A stretch of 64,000 nt of DNA. Source: an uncultured Pelagibacteraceae bacterium (GTDB lineage Bacteria > Pseudomonadota > Alphaproteobacteria > Pelagibacterales > Pelagibacteraceae). Below are positions 44,190-52,167 of this stretch, in pieces; the first letter of the stretch is position 1, and each line of letters opens with the position of its first letter. The position numbers and the translations under genes were made by a program. The DNA lies in the NCBI GenBank assembly GCA_902611175.1, contig CACLYQ010000002.1:1-64000 (forward strand). The letters run 5' to 3'. The notes beneath the pieces were generated by a model. That model searched no databases. It saw only the letters and a list, made by a program, of their open reading frames with translations, and was not told the DNA's origin.

Positions 44190-45251
44190 ATGAAAGCACA
44201 GGTTTTACATAAGTATGACCCAGAAATGAAAGCAGATGTTTGGGTTACAGGTGAAGAGTTACCAAATCCTAAAATTGAGAAAGCAAGCGATGTCATTGTT
44301 AAAATTGGAGCTGCAGGTGTTTGTAGAACTGATTTGCATATAATTGAAGGAGTTTGGAAGCACATTACAGATCAAAATAACGATCTATTGCCGATGGTAA
44401 TGGGACATGAGAACGCTGGATGGATAGAGGAAGTTGGTAAAGATGTTACAGGATTTAAAAAAGGAGATGCAGTTATTTTACACCCTAAAGTTTCTGGCAC
44501 AGGAGGAACATGCTTGGATTGTAGAAGAGGAAACGATATGCATGCTGAAGATCCAATTTTTGCAGGTTTGAATGTAAAACACGGGGGATATTCAGAATTA
44601 CTTCAAACTAGCGTAAGAAATCTAATAAAAATTCCAAAAGTTTTAGGTCCAATAGACGTTGCGCCATTTTCAGACGCAGGTTTAACTGCTTACAGAGTTG
44701 TAAAAAAAGCTACTAGACACCTTCTGCCAGGTGAAAATTGTGTAATCATAGGTGCTGGTGGATTAGGACATATAGCAATTCAATGTATGAAAGCAATGTG
44801 TGCCGCAAATATTATTGTTGTTGAAAAAGCAAAAGCGCCTTTAGAACATGCAATGGAACTAGGAGCTGACCATGGAGTTTTAATAGATGGTAATGAAATT
44901 GAAAAAGTAAAAGAACTTACAAAAGGAAAAGGTGCAGAGGCTGTTATAGATTTTGTTGGTGAAAAAGGTTCTACGCCAATGGGAATTAAAATGACCAAAG
45001 CAACTGGGACTTTCTATATTGTAGGTTACGGAGAAGAAATAAGAGTTTTGGCGATTGATATGATCGATCAAGAAAAAAGTATAGTTGGAAGCTTAGTAGG
45101 TACATGGGCTGAATTATATGAATTAATGGAACTAGCAGATAAAGGTTTAGTAAAACTTTCAATGAAAGAATACAAACTTGAAGAAGCTAATAAAGCACTA
45201 CATGATTTAAATGATGGTAAGATTAAAGGTCGTGCAGTGTTAGTTCCATAA
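44190..45251 (+). CDS. Zinc-type NAD(P)-dependent alcohol dehydrogenase
   Basis: The 353-residue medium-chain dehydrogenase has catalytic zinc ligands in Gly-Val-Cys-Arg-Thr-Asp and Gly-His-Glu-Asn, and the cofactor motif Gly-Ala-Gly-Gly-Leu-Gly-His near residue 191. The structural zinc lobe, usually with four cysteines, keeps only two (Thr-Cys-Leu-Asp-Cys-Arg-Arg-Gly), so that site is probably lost. It leads into the ABC sugar transporter genes with 24 bases between, which suggests it oxidises the imported polyol or an alcohol derived from it. Confidence 0.9.
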   Translation: MKAQVLHKYDPEMKADVWVTGEELPNPKIEKASDVIVKIGAAGVCRTDLHIIEGVWKHITDQNNDLLPMVMGHENAGWIEEVGKDVTGFKKGDAVILHPKVSGTGGTCLDCRRGNDMHAEDPIFAGLNVKHGGYSELLQTSVRNLIKIPKVLGPIDVAPFSDAGLTAYRVVKKATRHLLPGENCVIIGAGGLGHIAIQCMKAMCAANIIVVEKAKAPLEHAMELGADHGVLIDGNEIEKVKELTKGKGAEAVIDFVGEKGSTPMGIKMTKATGTFYIVGYGEEIRVLAIDMIDQEKSIVGSLVGTWAELYELMELADKGLVKLSMKEYKLEEANKALHDLNDGKIKGRAVLVP

Positions 45252-45261
45252 TTAACAACAA

Positions 45262-45268
45262 AGAGAGG
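45262..45268 (+). promoter_or_regulatory. Strong ribosome binding site of the ABC binding-protein gene
   Basis: AGAGAGG lies 7 bases before the ATG at 45276, fitting the high translation expected for a periplasmic binding protein. Confidence 0.75.
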
Positions 45269-45275
45269 AAAAAAG

Positions 45276-46811
45276 ATGAAGACAATAAAAACTTGCGTAA
45301 CCGCTCTAATATCAGCTTTGTTGGTATTTAGTCCTGTTGCGTATGCTGATAAGTGGAGTGATCAGTTTCCACATATCAAAGCAACTGGGGATATTCCTGG
45401 TGATTGTTCTTACGAGTCTATGTCTAAGAAAAACTATAAAGGCAAGACGCTTAAGATTAATACACATGCTGTACCAGTCATGGGAGAGCCAACAGCTCTA
45501 CATGCTGAGCAGTTCGCTAAACTTACTGGAGCAAAAGTTGATGTTACTCATACACCAGCAGGTGACTTATATGCGAAAGCAATGGTACCATTTCAAGCTG
45601 GACAAGCTCCATATGACATCGTTTTTGGATTTTCAAACTTCATTAACGATTGGAGAAGATACTTAGAGCCAGTTCCAAAGAAATACGTTGAGATGAAACA
45701 AATGAAAGACGTTACCCCGTCTCACATTGGTGTAGCATCTTGGGATGGTGTTATGTATCAGTTTCCGGTTGATGGAGACAGACATTATCTAAAATATAGA
45801 AAAGATGTAATTGATAATCCTGAGTACCAAAAGCAATATAAGGAAGCTACTGGTAAAGAGTTAAAGGTACCAACAACTTGGAAAGAATATGGAGAAATGG
45901 CCGCTTATTTCAATGGATGGGATTGGGATGGTGATGGCGAGAAAGAATATGGATCAGCAGAAGTTATGAAAAAAGATGACCTGATGTATGCTGCTTTCTA
46001 TTCAAGATCTGCTGCTTACTCTAAAAATCCAAAAACACCAGGTGGTTTTTTCTTTGATTTAGAAACTATGAAACCACTAATTAACAATCCAGGTTTTGTT
46101 GAAGCATTAACAGATTGGGTTGCAGCAACCAAATATGTTCCACCAGGAGGAATAAATTTTGGTTTAGGTGATGAAATTGGATCATTTGGTGGAGGACAAA
46201 CTTTGTTTAGTTTTTCATGGGATGATGCATTTGTTGCTGCTATGCAACCAGATAGTCCAATAAACAATAAAGTTGGTGCTGCACAGTTACCAGGAGCAAT
46301 GAAAGTTTGGAATAGAAAAACTAACTCTTGGGATGAAGGCTTTAACCAAGCTCCTTTCTTCGTATGGGGATGGGCAGTTGGAGTAGCTAAGAAAAGTAAA
46401 GAGAAAGAAATGGCTTTCGATTACCTATGTTTCTTCGCTAACGAAGCTAACCACCAAGCGGACATTGGAATTGGTAGATTTGGTGTAAACCCATTTAGAA
46501 ATGACGACTTTAAAGTTGATGTATGGACACAAATTGGTTGGGATAAAGATATTGCTCAATCATATGTTGATACTCTTGCACAAATGGAACAAAGTAAAAA
46601 TAGAGTATTTCCATTAAGAGTTCCTGGAACTTTTGAGTTTAATGCTGCATTGGCTACTGCTGCTGCAAAAGCATTAGCTGGTCAATTATCTCCACAAGCT
46701 GCTTTAGACGAAGCTGCTAAACAGTGGGAAGATATACTTAACAGAGTAGGAAAAGATAACGTAAGAAAAGCCTATGCTGTTGGTGTAGCAATGGAAGATA
46801 ATAAGCAATAA
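45276..46811 (+). CDS. ABC transporter substrate-binding protein (CUT1-type, sugar or polyol)
   Basis: The 511-residue periplasmic protein has a signal peptide cleaved near Ala24 and the fold of large family 1 solute-binding proteins. Its codon use looks richer in preferred codons than its neighbours, as expected for an abundant protein. Residues 216-227 form a Trp-flanked Asp-x-Asp-x-Asp-Gly loop like a calcium-binding EF-hand, though position 12 is Ser. Size and the two-ATPase operon recall the rhizobial GlpSTPQV glycerol importer. The substrate is inferred only as carbohydrate, polyol or glycerol. Confidence 0.88.
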   Translation: MKTIKTCVTALISALLVFSPVAYADKWSDQFPHIKATGDIPGDCSYESMSKKNYKGKTLKINTHAVPVMGEPTALHAEQFAKLTGAKVDVTHTPAGDLYAKAMVPFQAGQAPYDIVFGFSNFINDWRRYLEPVPKKYVEMKQMKDVTPSHIGVASWDGVMYQFPVDGDRHYLKYRKDVIDNPEYQKQYKEATGKELKVPTTWKEYGEMAAYFNGWDWDGDGEKEYGSAEVMKKDDLMYAAFYSRSAAYSKNPKTPGGFFFDLETMKPLINNPGFVEALTDWVAATKYVPPGGINFGLGDEIGSFGGGQTLFSFSWDDAFVAAMQPDSPINNKVGAAQLPGAMKVWNRKTNSWDEGFNQAPFFVWGWAVGVAKKSKEKEMAFDYLCFFANEANHQADIGIGRFGVNPFRNDDFKVDVWTQIGWDKDIAQSYVDTLAQMEQSKNRVFPLRVPGTFEFNAALATAAAKALAGQLSPQAALDEAAKQWEDILNRVGKDNVRKAYAVGVAMEDNKQ

Positions 46812-46822
46812 TTTTGTAAACT

Positions 46823-46846
46823 TGTGGCCGTTTTTTAACGGCCACA
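46823..46846 (+). terminator. Hairpin between binding-protein and permease genes
   Basis: A perfect 10-base-pair stem (TGTGGCCGTT / AACGGCCACA) with a TTTT loop lies 11 bases after the binding-protein stop and is followed by a short T-run. It probably ends or protects most transcripts after the binding-protein gene, letting a minority continue into the permease genes. Confidence 0.8.
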
Positions 46847-46872
46847 TTTTAAAATAATCCAAAAAAAAAATT

Positions 46873-47739
46873 ATGAATTTTAAACACAAGTTTGTTTTTT
46901 TATTCCCAGGATTGTTTGTACTTATTGGAATTTTAATTTTTCCAATTATTTTTACTATTAGATTAAGTCTTTCTGGATGGAATAGTTATACACCAGAAAT
47001 GAACTTCATAGGCATTACGAATTACATAAGGTTATTTACTGATGACCCGAGGTTTTGGGAGTCTTTTTTTAGGCTAAGTTTTTTATCAGTAACTACAGTT
47101 ATTCTTCAATATGTTATCGGATTTGCTTTAGCGATGATGGTTTGGAGAGAAATAAAATTTAAAAGATTTTTTAGAGTAATTTTTCTAGTACCAATGATGA
47201 CAACTCCAGTAATAATGACAGTTATTTGGAGAACATTTTTTCATGAGTCACTAGGTCCTGTAAATGATTTGTTAGGTGGATTAGGAGTAAAACCTATTTT
47301 ATGGTTGAGTGATCCAGTTATTGCAAAGTTTACTGTTATAATTGTTGAAGTTTGGCAATGGACACCGTTTATGTTTTTACTATTACTAGCTGGACTTTTG
47401 TCACTTCCAAAAGAACCCTTTTTGGCAGCCGCTATAGATGGAGCAAGTCCATTTAGAAAATTTGTTTATGTAACCTTTCCTTTGATGGCTCCAATATCAA
47501 TTGGAGCAATAATAATAAGACTTATCGAGGCTTCAAAAATAATGGATACAGTATTTGTTTTGACCTCAGGAGGACCAGGTACTGCAACTGAGACCTCAAG
47601 TTTTTATATTTATATTAAAGGATTAAGAGAATTTCAGATGGGTTATGCAGCAACCTTATCTTTCACTTATCTTGTAATAATGATTATCAGTTTAACGATA
47701 ATAGCTAAAGTTTTAACCAAATTAATGATCAAAGAATAA
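46873..47739 (+). CDS. ABC sugar transporter permease 1 (MalF/UgpA-like)
   Basis: The 288-residue inner-membrane protein has six likely helices and the EAA loop that contacts the ATPase (Ala-Ala-Ala-Ile-Asp-Gly-Ala-Ser-Pro near residue 195). It belongs to the MalF/UgpA-type half of CUT1 importers and pairs with the next permease, 2 bases downstream. Confidence 0.93.
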   Translation: MNFKHKFVFLFPGLFVLIGILIFPIIFTIRLSLSGWNSYTPEMNFIGITNYIRLFTDDPRFWESFFRLSFLSVTTVILQYVIGFALAMMVWREIKFKRFFRVIFLVPMMTTPVIMTVIWRTFFHESLGPVNDLLGGLGVKPILWLSDPVIAKFTVIIVEVWQWTPFMFLLLLAGLLSLPKEPFLAAAIDGASPFRKFVYVTFPLMAPISIGAIIIRLIEASKIMDTVFVLTSGGPGTATETSSFYIYIKGLREFQMGYAATLSFTYLVIMIISLTIIAKVLTKLMIKE

Positions 47740-47741
47740 CT

Positions 47742-48590
47742 ATGAGCAAACTTTACACTTTTCTTAAATATTTCTTTATTACATTTTGGACTGTATTTGT
47801 TGTTGCACCTTTTCTCTGGGCTGTATCAACATCTTTTAAAGACTTCCAATCTGTAAATAGTAAAGTAACTTATATACCTTGGTTAGATTTCGAACCAACA
47901 CTGGAGGGTTGGAGAGTTTTAATTAAGTCTCCAGCTAAAGGTGGAGTAGATATTGTCGAGCCTTATTTTAACAGTATTTTTGTAACCTGTACTGCTAGTT
48001 TAATAAGTATTGTTCTTGGAACACTTGCTGCTTATGCACTATCAAGATTTACCTTTAAAGCCGGATTTGTTAGAAACAACGATATTACTTTTTTCTTCAT
48101 TTCACAAAGAATCATGCCTCCAATTGTATTATCAATTCCTTTCTTTATTTTTCTAAGCACAATAGGATTGCTTGATAGTTTATTAGGTCTAGTGGTCGTA
48201 TATATCGTTTTATTAATGCCAATTGCTGTTTGGATTATGGTAGATTTTTTTAATAGAGTTCCAAAAGAATTAGATGAGACTGCATTAATTGATGGGTGTA
48301 ATCCTTATCAAGCTTTCTATAAAGTTGTTTTACCAAATTCAATACCTGGATTAATTGTTGCGGGAATGTTTTGTATTATTTTTGGATGGATAGATTTCTT
48401 TTTTGCATTTATTTTGACATTTACTGAAGTACAATTGTTACCTGTAAAAGTTGTTGCACTTAATTCATCAATAACACCATGGTGGAGCCTTTCAGCATCA
48501 GCTTTAGTCTCAGTTGCACCATTAATAATCGTTGCATTTATAGTTGAGAGATATCTATCAAAAGGAAATTTATCAGGAGCATTAAAATAA
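47742..48590 (+). CDS. ABC sugar transporter permease 2 (MalG/UgpE-like)
   Basis: The 282-residue partner permease has six helices and the EAA loop Glu-Thr-Ala-Leu-Ile-Asp-Gly-Cys-Asn-Pro near residue 185. The Val-Ala-Pro-Phe-Leu-Trp start and Ser-Phe-Lys segment are typical of MalG-type proteins. Its last base is the first base of the next ATPase start codon, so these genes are translationally coupled. Confidence 0.93.
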   Translation: MSKLYTFLKYFFITFWTVFVVAPFLWAVSTSFKDFQSVNSKVTYIPWLDFEPTLEGWRVLIKSPAKGGVDIVEPYFNSIFVTCTASLISIVLGTLAAYALSRFTFKAGFVRNNDITFFFISQRIMPPIVLSIPFFIFLSTIGLLDSLLGLVVVYIVLLMPIAVWIMVDFFNRVPKELDETALIDGCNPYQAFYKVVLPNSIPGLIVAGMFCIIFGWIDFFFAFILTFTEVQLLPVKVVALNSSITPWWSLSASALVSVAPLIIVAFIVERYLSKGNLSGALK

Positions 48591-49669
48591 TGAATTTAAT
48601 TGGAGAGAAAATTTCTTATAAACCTGATGAGCAATTTCATTTAAACGATGTCTCGTTTAATTTTAAAAAAGGCAATTTGTATACCATTTTAGGCAGAACT
48701 TTATCTGGCAAAACGACTCTTTTAAAAACAATTGCAGGATTATTAAATCCAGATCAAGGCTCAATTTCTTTTGAGGAAAAAGACTTTATTAAAATACCAG
48801 TTTGGGAAAGAAATGTTGCTATGGTCTATCAACAATTTATTAATTACCCTCATTTAAATGTCTATGAAAACATAACTTTTCCATTAGAACAAAGAAAATT
48901 AAGTCCAGAGCAAATAAAAAAAGATGTAGATGAAGCTCTAAAAACTGTTGGATTGGTTGGATTTGAAAATAGAAAAATTCAGGAATTATCTGGCGGACAG
49001 CAACAGAGAGTTGCGCTTGCAAGATCACTTGCAAAAAAAGCAAAAATTTTGTTGCTAGATGAACCGTTAGTTAATTTAGATTATAAACTTAGAGAGCAGT
49101 TAAGAGAAGAATTTAAAAGAATTTTCTCAGAAGGACTGTCCCAAGATACAATTTTAATTTATTCAACAACAGATCCCCAAGAAGTAATGGAACTAAATGG
49201 AGAAGTAATTGTTTTAGATGAAGGGAAGGTATTACAAAAAGGGCCTGCCAAAGAAATTTTTGAAAATCCATCTAATTTAAAAGTTGCAGAAATATCAAAT
49301 GATCCACCAATGAATGTTCTGAAGGGTTCAAAAAATTCAAAAAATTTAAATTTTGAGAATATTTCTTTAGAAATTCCAAATCATTTTAAGAATTTAGAAG
49401 ATAGAGATTATAATTTTGGAATTAGAGCTTCAGAAATTAAACTTGATGAGAATGGTGAAGAATTCGAAATAGAATTAGCAGAAATTAGTGGGTCAGAAAC
49501 ATTGCTCCACCTAAAAAGAGGAAACTCAAAAATAATTGCCTTAATCGAGGAAGTAATGAATTTTAAAATTCATGAGAAAGTAAAAATAAATTTTAATGCA
49601 AATAAGTTTTATGCTTTTGGAGAAGATGAAAAATTAGTTTCATCGCCATATGGAGGAACAAATGGCTAA
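48590..49669 (+). CDS. ABC transporter ATPase A (GlpS-like, altered switch loop)
   Basis: The 359-residue ATPase has Walker A in Gly-Arg-Thr-Leu-Ser-Gly-Lys-Thr, an intact signature (Leu133-Ser-Gly-Gly-Gln137) and Walker B Leu-Leu-Leu-Asp-Glu-Pro. The switch-loop His is replaced: the usual Thr-His-Asp is Thr193-Thr194-Asp195. The C-terminal third is a regulatory TOBE/OB domain. Its end overlaps the second ATPase by 20 bases. Two different ATPases, one with such a change, are what I would expect of a GlpS/GlpT-type system. Confidence 0.9.
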   Translation: MNLIGEKISYKPDEQFHLNDVSFNFKKGNLYTILGRTLSGKTTLLKTIAGLLNPDQGSISFEEKDFIKIPVWERNVAMVYQQFINYPHLNVYENITFPLEQRKLSPEQIKKDVDEALKTVGLVGFENRKIQELSGGQQQRVALARSLAKKAKILLLDEPLVNLDYKLREQLREEFKRIFSEGLSQDTILIYSTTDPQEVMELNGEVIVLDEGKVLQKGPAKEIFENPSNLKVAEISNDPPMNVLKGSKNSKNLNFENISLEIPNHFKNLEDRDYNFGIRASEIKLDENGEEFEIELAEISGSETLLHLKRGNSKIIALIEEVMNFKIHEKVKINFNANKFYAFGEDEKLVSSPYGGTNG

Positions 49670-50735
49670 AATTGATTTATCTAATATTTCTCATACTTAT
49701 AATCCTCTAGATCCAAAACCAACATATGCCCTCAATCCGTTTTCAATGACTTGGGAAAATGGCAAGCGGTATGCAATTTTGGGACCTTCTGGGTGTGGAA
49801 AAACTACAATGTTAAACATTGTTTCTGGATTAGTGAGGCCATCAAAAGGTGAAATATTATTCGATGAAACACCTGTAACCGATTTAAAAACAGAAGATAG
49901 AAATATTGCACAGGTTTTCCAATTCCCAGTAATTTACAATACAATGACAGTTTATGACAATTTAGCGTTCCCACTAAGATGTAGGGAATTTACAAAAGAA
50001 AAAATTGAAGAAAGAGTAAAAGCAGTTTCAGATACTTTAAATTTATCTTCATTTTTAAACTCACCAGCAAGAAAATTAACGGCTGATCAAAAACAACTTA
50101 TCTCTTTAGGTAGAGGTTTAGTTCGAGAAGACGTTGCTGCTGTTTTAATGGACGAACCTCTTACAGTTATAGACCCAGATTTAAAATTTAGACTTCGAAG
50201 AAACTTAAAAGAAATCAATGAACAATATAAAACAACATTGGTTTATGTAACTCATGATCAAAACGAAGCTATGACTTTTGCCGAAAATATAATTGTTATG
50301 GATCAAGGTGAAATAGTGCAAGTTGGATTGCCAAAAGATTTATTTGAAAAACCTAAAACAACTTTTGTAGGTTATTTTATTGGCTCTCCTGCGATGAATA
50401 TTTTTCATTCAACTGTATCCTCTGATCATGAAGTAAAAATTAATGATACCACTATTAAGACAAATTCAAATTTAGGAAATTTAAAAGATAAAAATGTTAA
50501 ACTGGGAATTAGATCTGAGTTCATAGAATTGGCTGAAAAAGAAAAAAGTAATACAGTTAAAATTAAACTCACAAGAGTTGAGGACTTTGGTAATTTTAAG
50601 CTCCTTACAGGAAAAATGGGTGATTTAGTGATTAAGTCAAAAGTAGAAAGAGAAAAACCCATTCCAGACGGAGAATTAAATTTATATTTTCCACCAGAGA
50701 AATGTTGCGTTTATTCTGATGAAAAATTAGTTTAA
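49650..50735 (+). CDS. ABC transporter ATPase B (GlpT-like, altered signature)
   Basis: The 361-residue ATPase has canonical Walker A (Gly-Pro-Ser-Gly-Cys-Gly-Lys-Thr), Walker B (Val-Leu-Met-Asp-Glu-Pro) and switch His202. The signature is degenerate, reading Leu143-Thr-Ala-Asp-Gln147 instead of Leu-Ser-Gly-Gly-Gln. Together with ATPase A this gives one complete and one defective composite ATP site in a heterodimer. A C-terminal TOBE-like domain is present. Confidence 0.9.
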   Translation: MEEQMAKIDLSNISHTYNPLDPKPTYALNPFSMTWENGKRYAILGPSGCGKTTMLNIVSGLVRPSKGEILFDETPVTDLKTEDRNIAQVFQFPVIYNTMTVYDNLAFPLRCREFTKEKIEERVKAVSDTLNLSSFLNSPARKLTADQKQLISLGRGLVREDVAAVLMDEPLTVIDPDLKFRLRRNLKEINEQYKTTLVYVTHDQNEAMTFAENIIVMDQGEIVQVGLPKDLFEKPKTTFVGYFIGSPAMNIFHSTVSSDHEVKINDTTIKTNSNLGNLKDKNVKLGIRSEFIELAEKEKSNTVKIKLTRVEDFGNFKLLTGKMGDLVIKSKVEREKPIPDGELNLYFPPEKCCVYSDEKLV

Positions 50736-50742
50736 GAGATAA

Positions 50743-52041
50743 ATGAAACTCCTAAATTTATCAGCACAACAACTTTTAAAAAAACTTAAAAATAAACAAT
50801 TAACTTCCGTTGAACTCTGTAAAGCATATATCAATCAAAAAAAAAAATATGATAAGAATATTCAAGCTTGGGAATATTTTAATGAAAAAAAACTCCTAAG
50901 TGATGCAAAAAAATCTGATAATCAGAGAAAAAAATTAAAATCTTTAGGGGTTTTGCATGGTTTACCAGTAGCACTTAAAGATATTATCTCAACAACTGAA
51001 ATGCCAACAAAATATGGTGCAAGAATAAAATTAAAAAAAAAGAATAATTCAGATGCTAAAATTGTTGAGCTCTTAAAAAAGGCTGGAGCAATAATTATGG
51101 GTAAAACTGTAACTTGTGAATTAGCTTTCTTATCGCCGTCAAAAACCAAAAACCCACATGATTATTCAAGAACACCAGGAGGTTCATCTAGTGGCTCTGC
51201 AGCTGTTATTGCATCTGATATGGCACCATTATCAATTGGAACTCAAACGGGTGGATCTGTAATCAGGCCAGCCTCTTATTGTGGAGTTGTTGGTTTTAAA
51301 CCTACCTATGGATTAATTTCTAGAAATGGTGTTTTGCAAACATCATATAATTTAGATCAAGTCGGAGTATTTGGAAAAACAATTAGTGATGTAGCACTAT
51401 TATCGAAAGTTTTGTTTGCTAGAGACGATGCAGATGAAACAACAACAAATATTAATTTTCTTAATAAAAAAATTAAAATAAAAAAATCAAAATTTGTTTT
51501 TTATAAAACCAAACGCTGGAGAAATGTTGACAGTATTTCAAAAAAATCATTTAACAAATTTATTTTAAATAATAAAAAAATAGTAAAGGTTGAGACTGCT
51601 CCTAAATATTTTGAAGATATGATTGATTGTCATACAATTATATATGAGACAGAGATGGCTCAAAATTTCCATCATTATTACAAAACTTCAAAAGGAAAAC
51701 TTTCTATAGAAATTAAGAGAGCAATTATTAACGGACTAAAACATTCGGCAAAAGATTATGCTTTAGCTTTAGATGCGATGAGAACATACTCAAAAAACTT
51801 AGATAGTATATTTGAAAGGTTTGATGCAATTATAACGCCAAGTAGTTGTGGAATTGCTGACAAAGGATTTAAGACAACTGGGAGTCCAGAATTTAATAAG
51901 ATTTGGTCTCTTGCACATGTGCCCTGCATTTCACTGCCAATTTTAAAAGGCGAAAAAAATTTGCCTTTAGGAGTTCAAATTATAGGCAAACAATTTGAAG
52001 ATCTAAGCATGTTAAACCATGCCAAAATATTTAATAATTAA
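50743..52041 (+). CDS. Amidase signature family hydrolase
   Basis: The 432-residue enzyme has the Ser-Ser-Lys triad region of the amidase signature family: Leu-Lys-Asp-Ile near residue 78, Gly-Gly-Ser-Ser-Ser-Gly-Ser-Ala-Ala near 147 and Gln-Thr-Gly-Gly-Ser-Val-Ile-Arg-Pro near 168. It hydrolyses an amide bond to release ammonia or an amine. Family members range from GatA to allophanate hydrolase; no GatB/C context is present, so it is a catabolic amidase of unknown substrate. It is 7 bases after the ABC operon. Confidence 0.88.
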   Translation: MKLLNLSAQQLLKKLKNKQLTSVELCKAYINQKKKYDKNIQAWEYFNEKKLLSDAKKSDNQRKKLKSLGVLHGLPVALKDIISTTEMPTKYGARIKLKKKNNSDAKIVELLKKAGAIIMGKTVTCELAFLSPSKTKNPHDYSRTPGGSSSGSAAVIASDMAPLSIGTQTGGSVIRPASYCGVVGFKPTYGLISRNGVLQTSYNLDQVGVFGKTISDVALLSKVLFARDDADETTTNINFLNKKIKIKKSKFVFYKTKRWRNVDSISKKSFNKFILNNKKIVKVETAPKYFEDMIDCHTIIYETEMAQNFHHYYKTSKGKLSIEIKRAIINGLKHSAKDYALALDAMRTYSKNLDSIFERFDAIITPSSCGIADKGFKTTGSPEFNKIWSLAHVPCISLPILKGEKNLPLGVQIIGKQFEDLSMLNHAKIFNN

Positions 52042-52079
52042 AGATAATTCATAAAAATTTACAATCATAGATTGTAATT

Positions 52080-52098
52080 AAGTGAAAAATCCTCACTT
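52080..52098 (+). terminator. Weak hairpin terminator after the amidase gene
   Basis: AAGTGA and TCACTT form a 6-base-pair stem with a 7-base loop followed by T residues, 39 bases after the amidase stop. A second short inverted repeat (TTACAATC / GATTGTAA, 52059-52077) lies just before it. Together they could end the transcript before the TRAP operon. Confidence 0.5.
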
Positions 52099-52138
52099 TT
52101 TTAAAATGACTCTAAGAAACATATATGCTTTAAATGCA

Positions 52139-52154
52139 TAAGTTAATTAACTTA
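52139..52154. promoter_or_regulatory. Perfect 16-base palindrome before the TRAP binding-protein gene
   Basis: TAAGTTAATTAACTTA is a perfect palindrome ending 1 base before the ribosome binding site of the DctP-like gene. Its position within the leader makes it a candidate binding site for a dimeric repressor, or a hairpin covering the ribosome binding site. No regulator gene is adjacent. Confidence 0.45.
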
Positions 52155-52155
52155 A

Positions 52156-52162
52156 AGAGGAG
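52156..52162 (+). promoter_or_regulatory. Strong ribosome binding site of the TRAP binding-protein gene
   Basis: AGAGGAG lies 5 bases before the ATG at 52168 and fixes this start against any longer reading. Confidence 0.8.
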
Positions 52163-52167
52163 AAATA

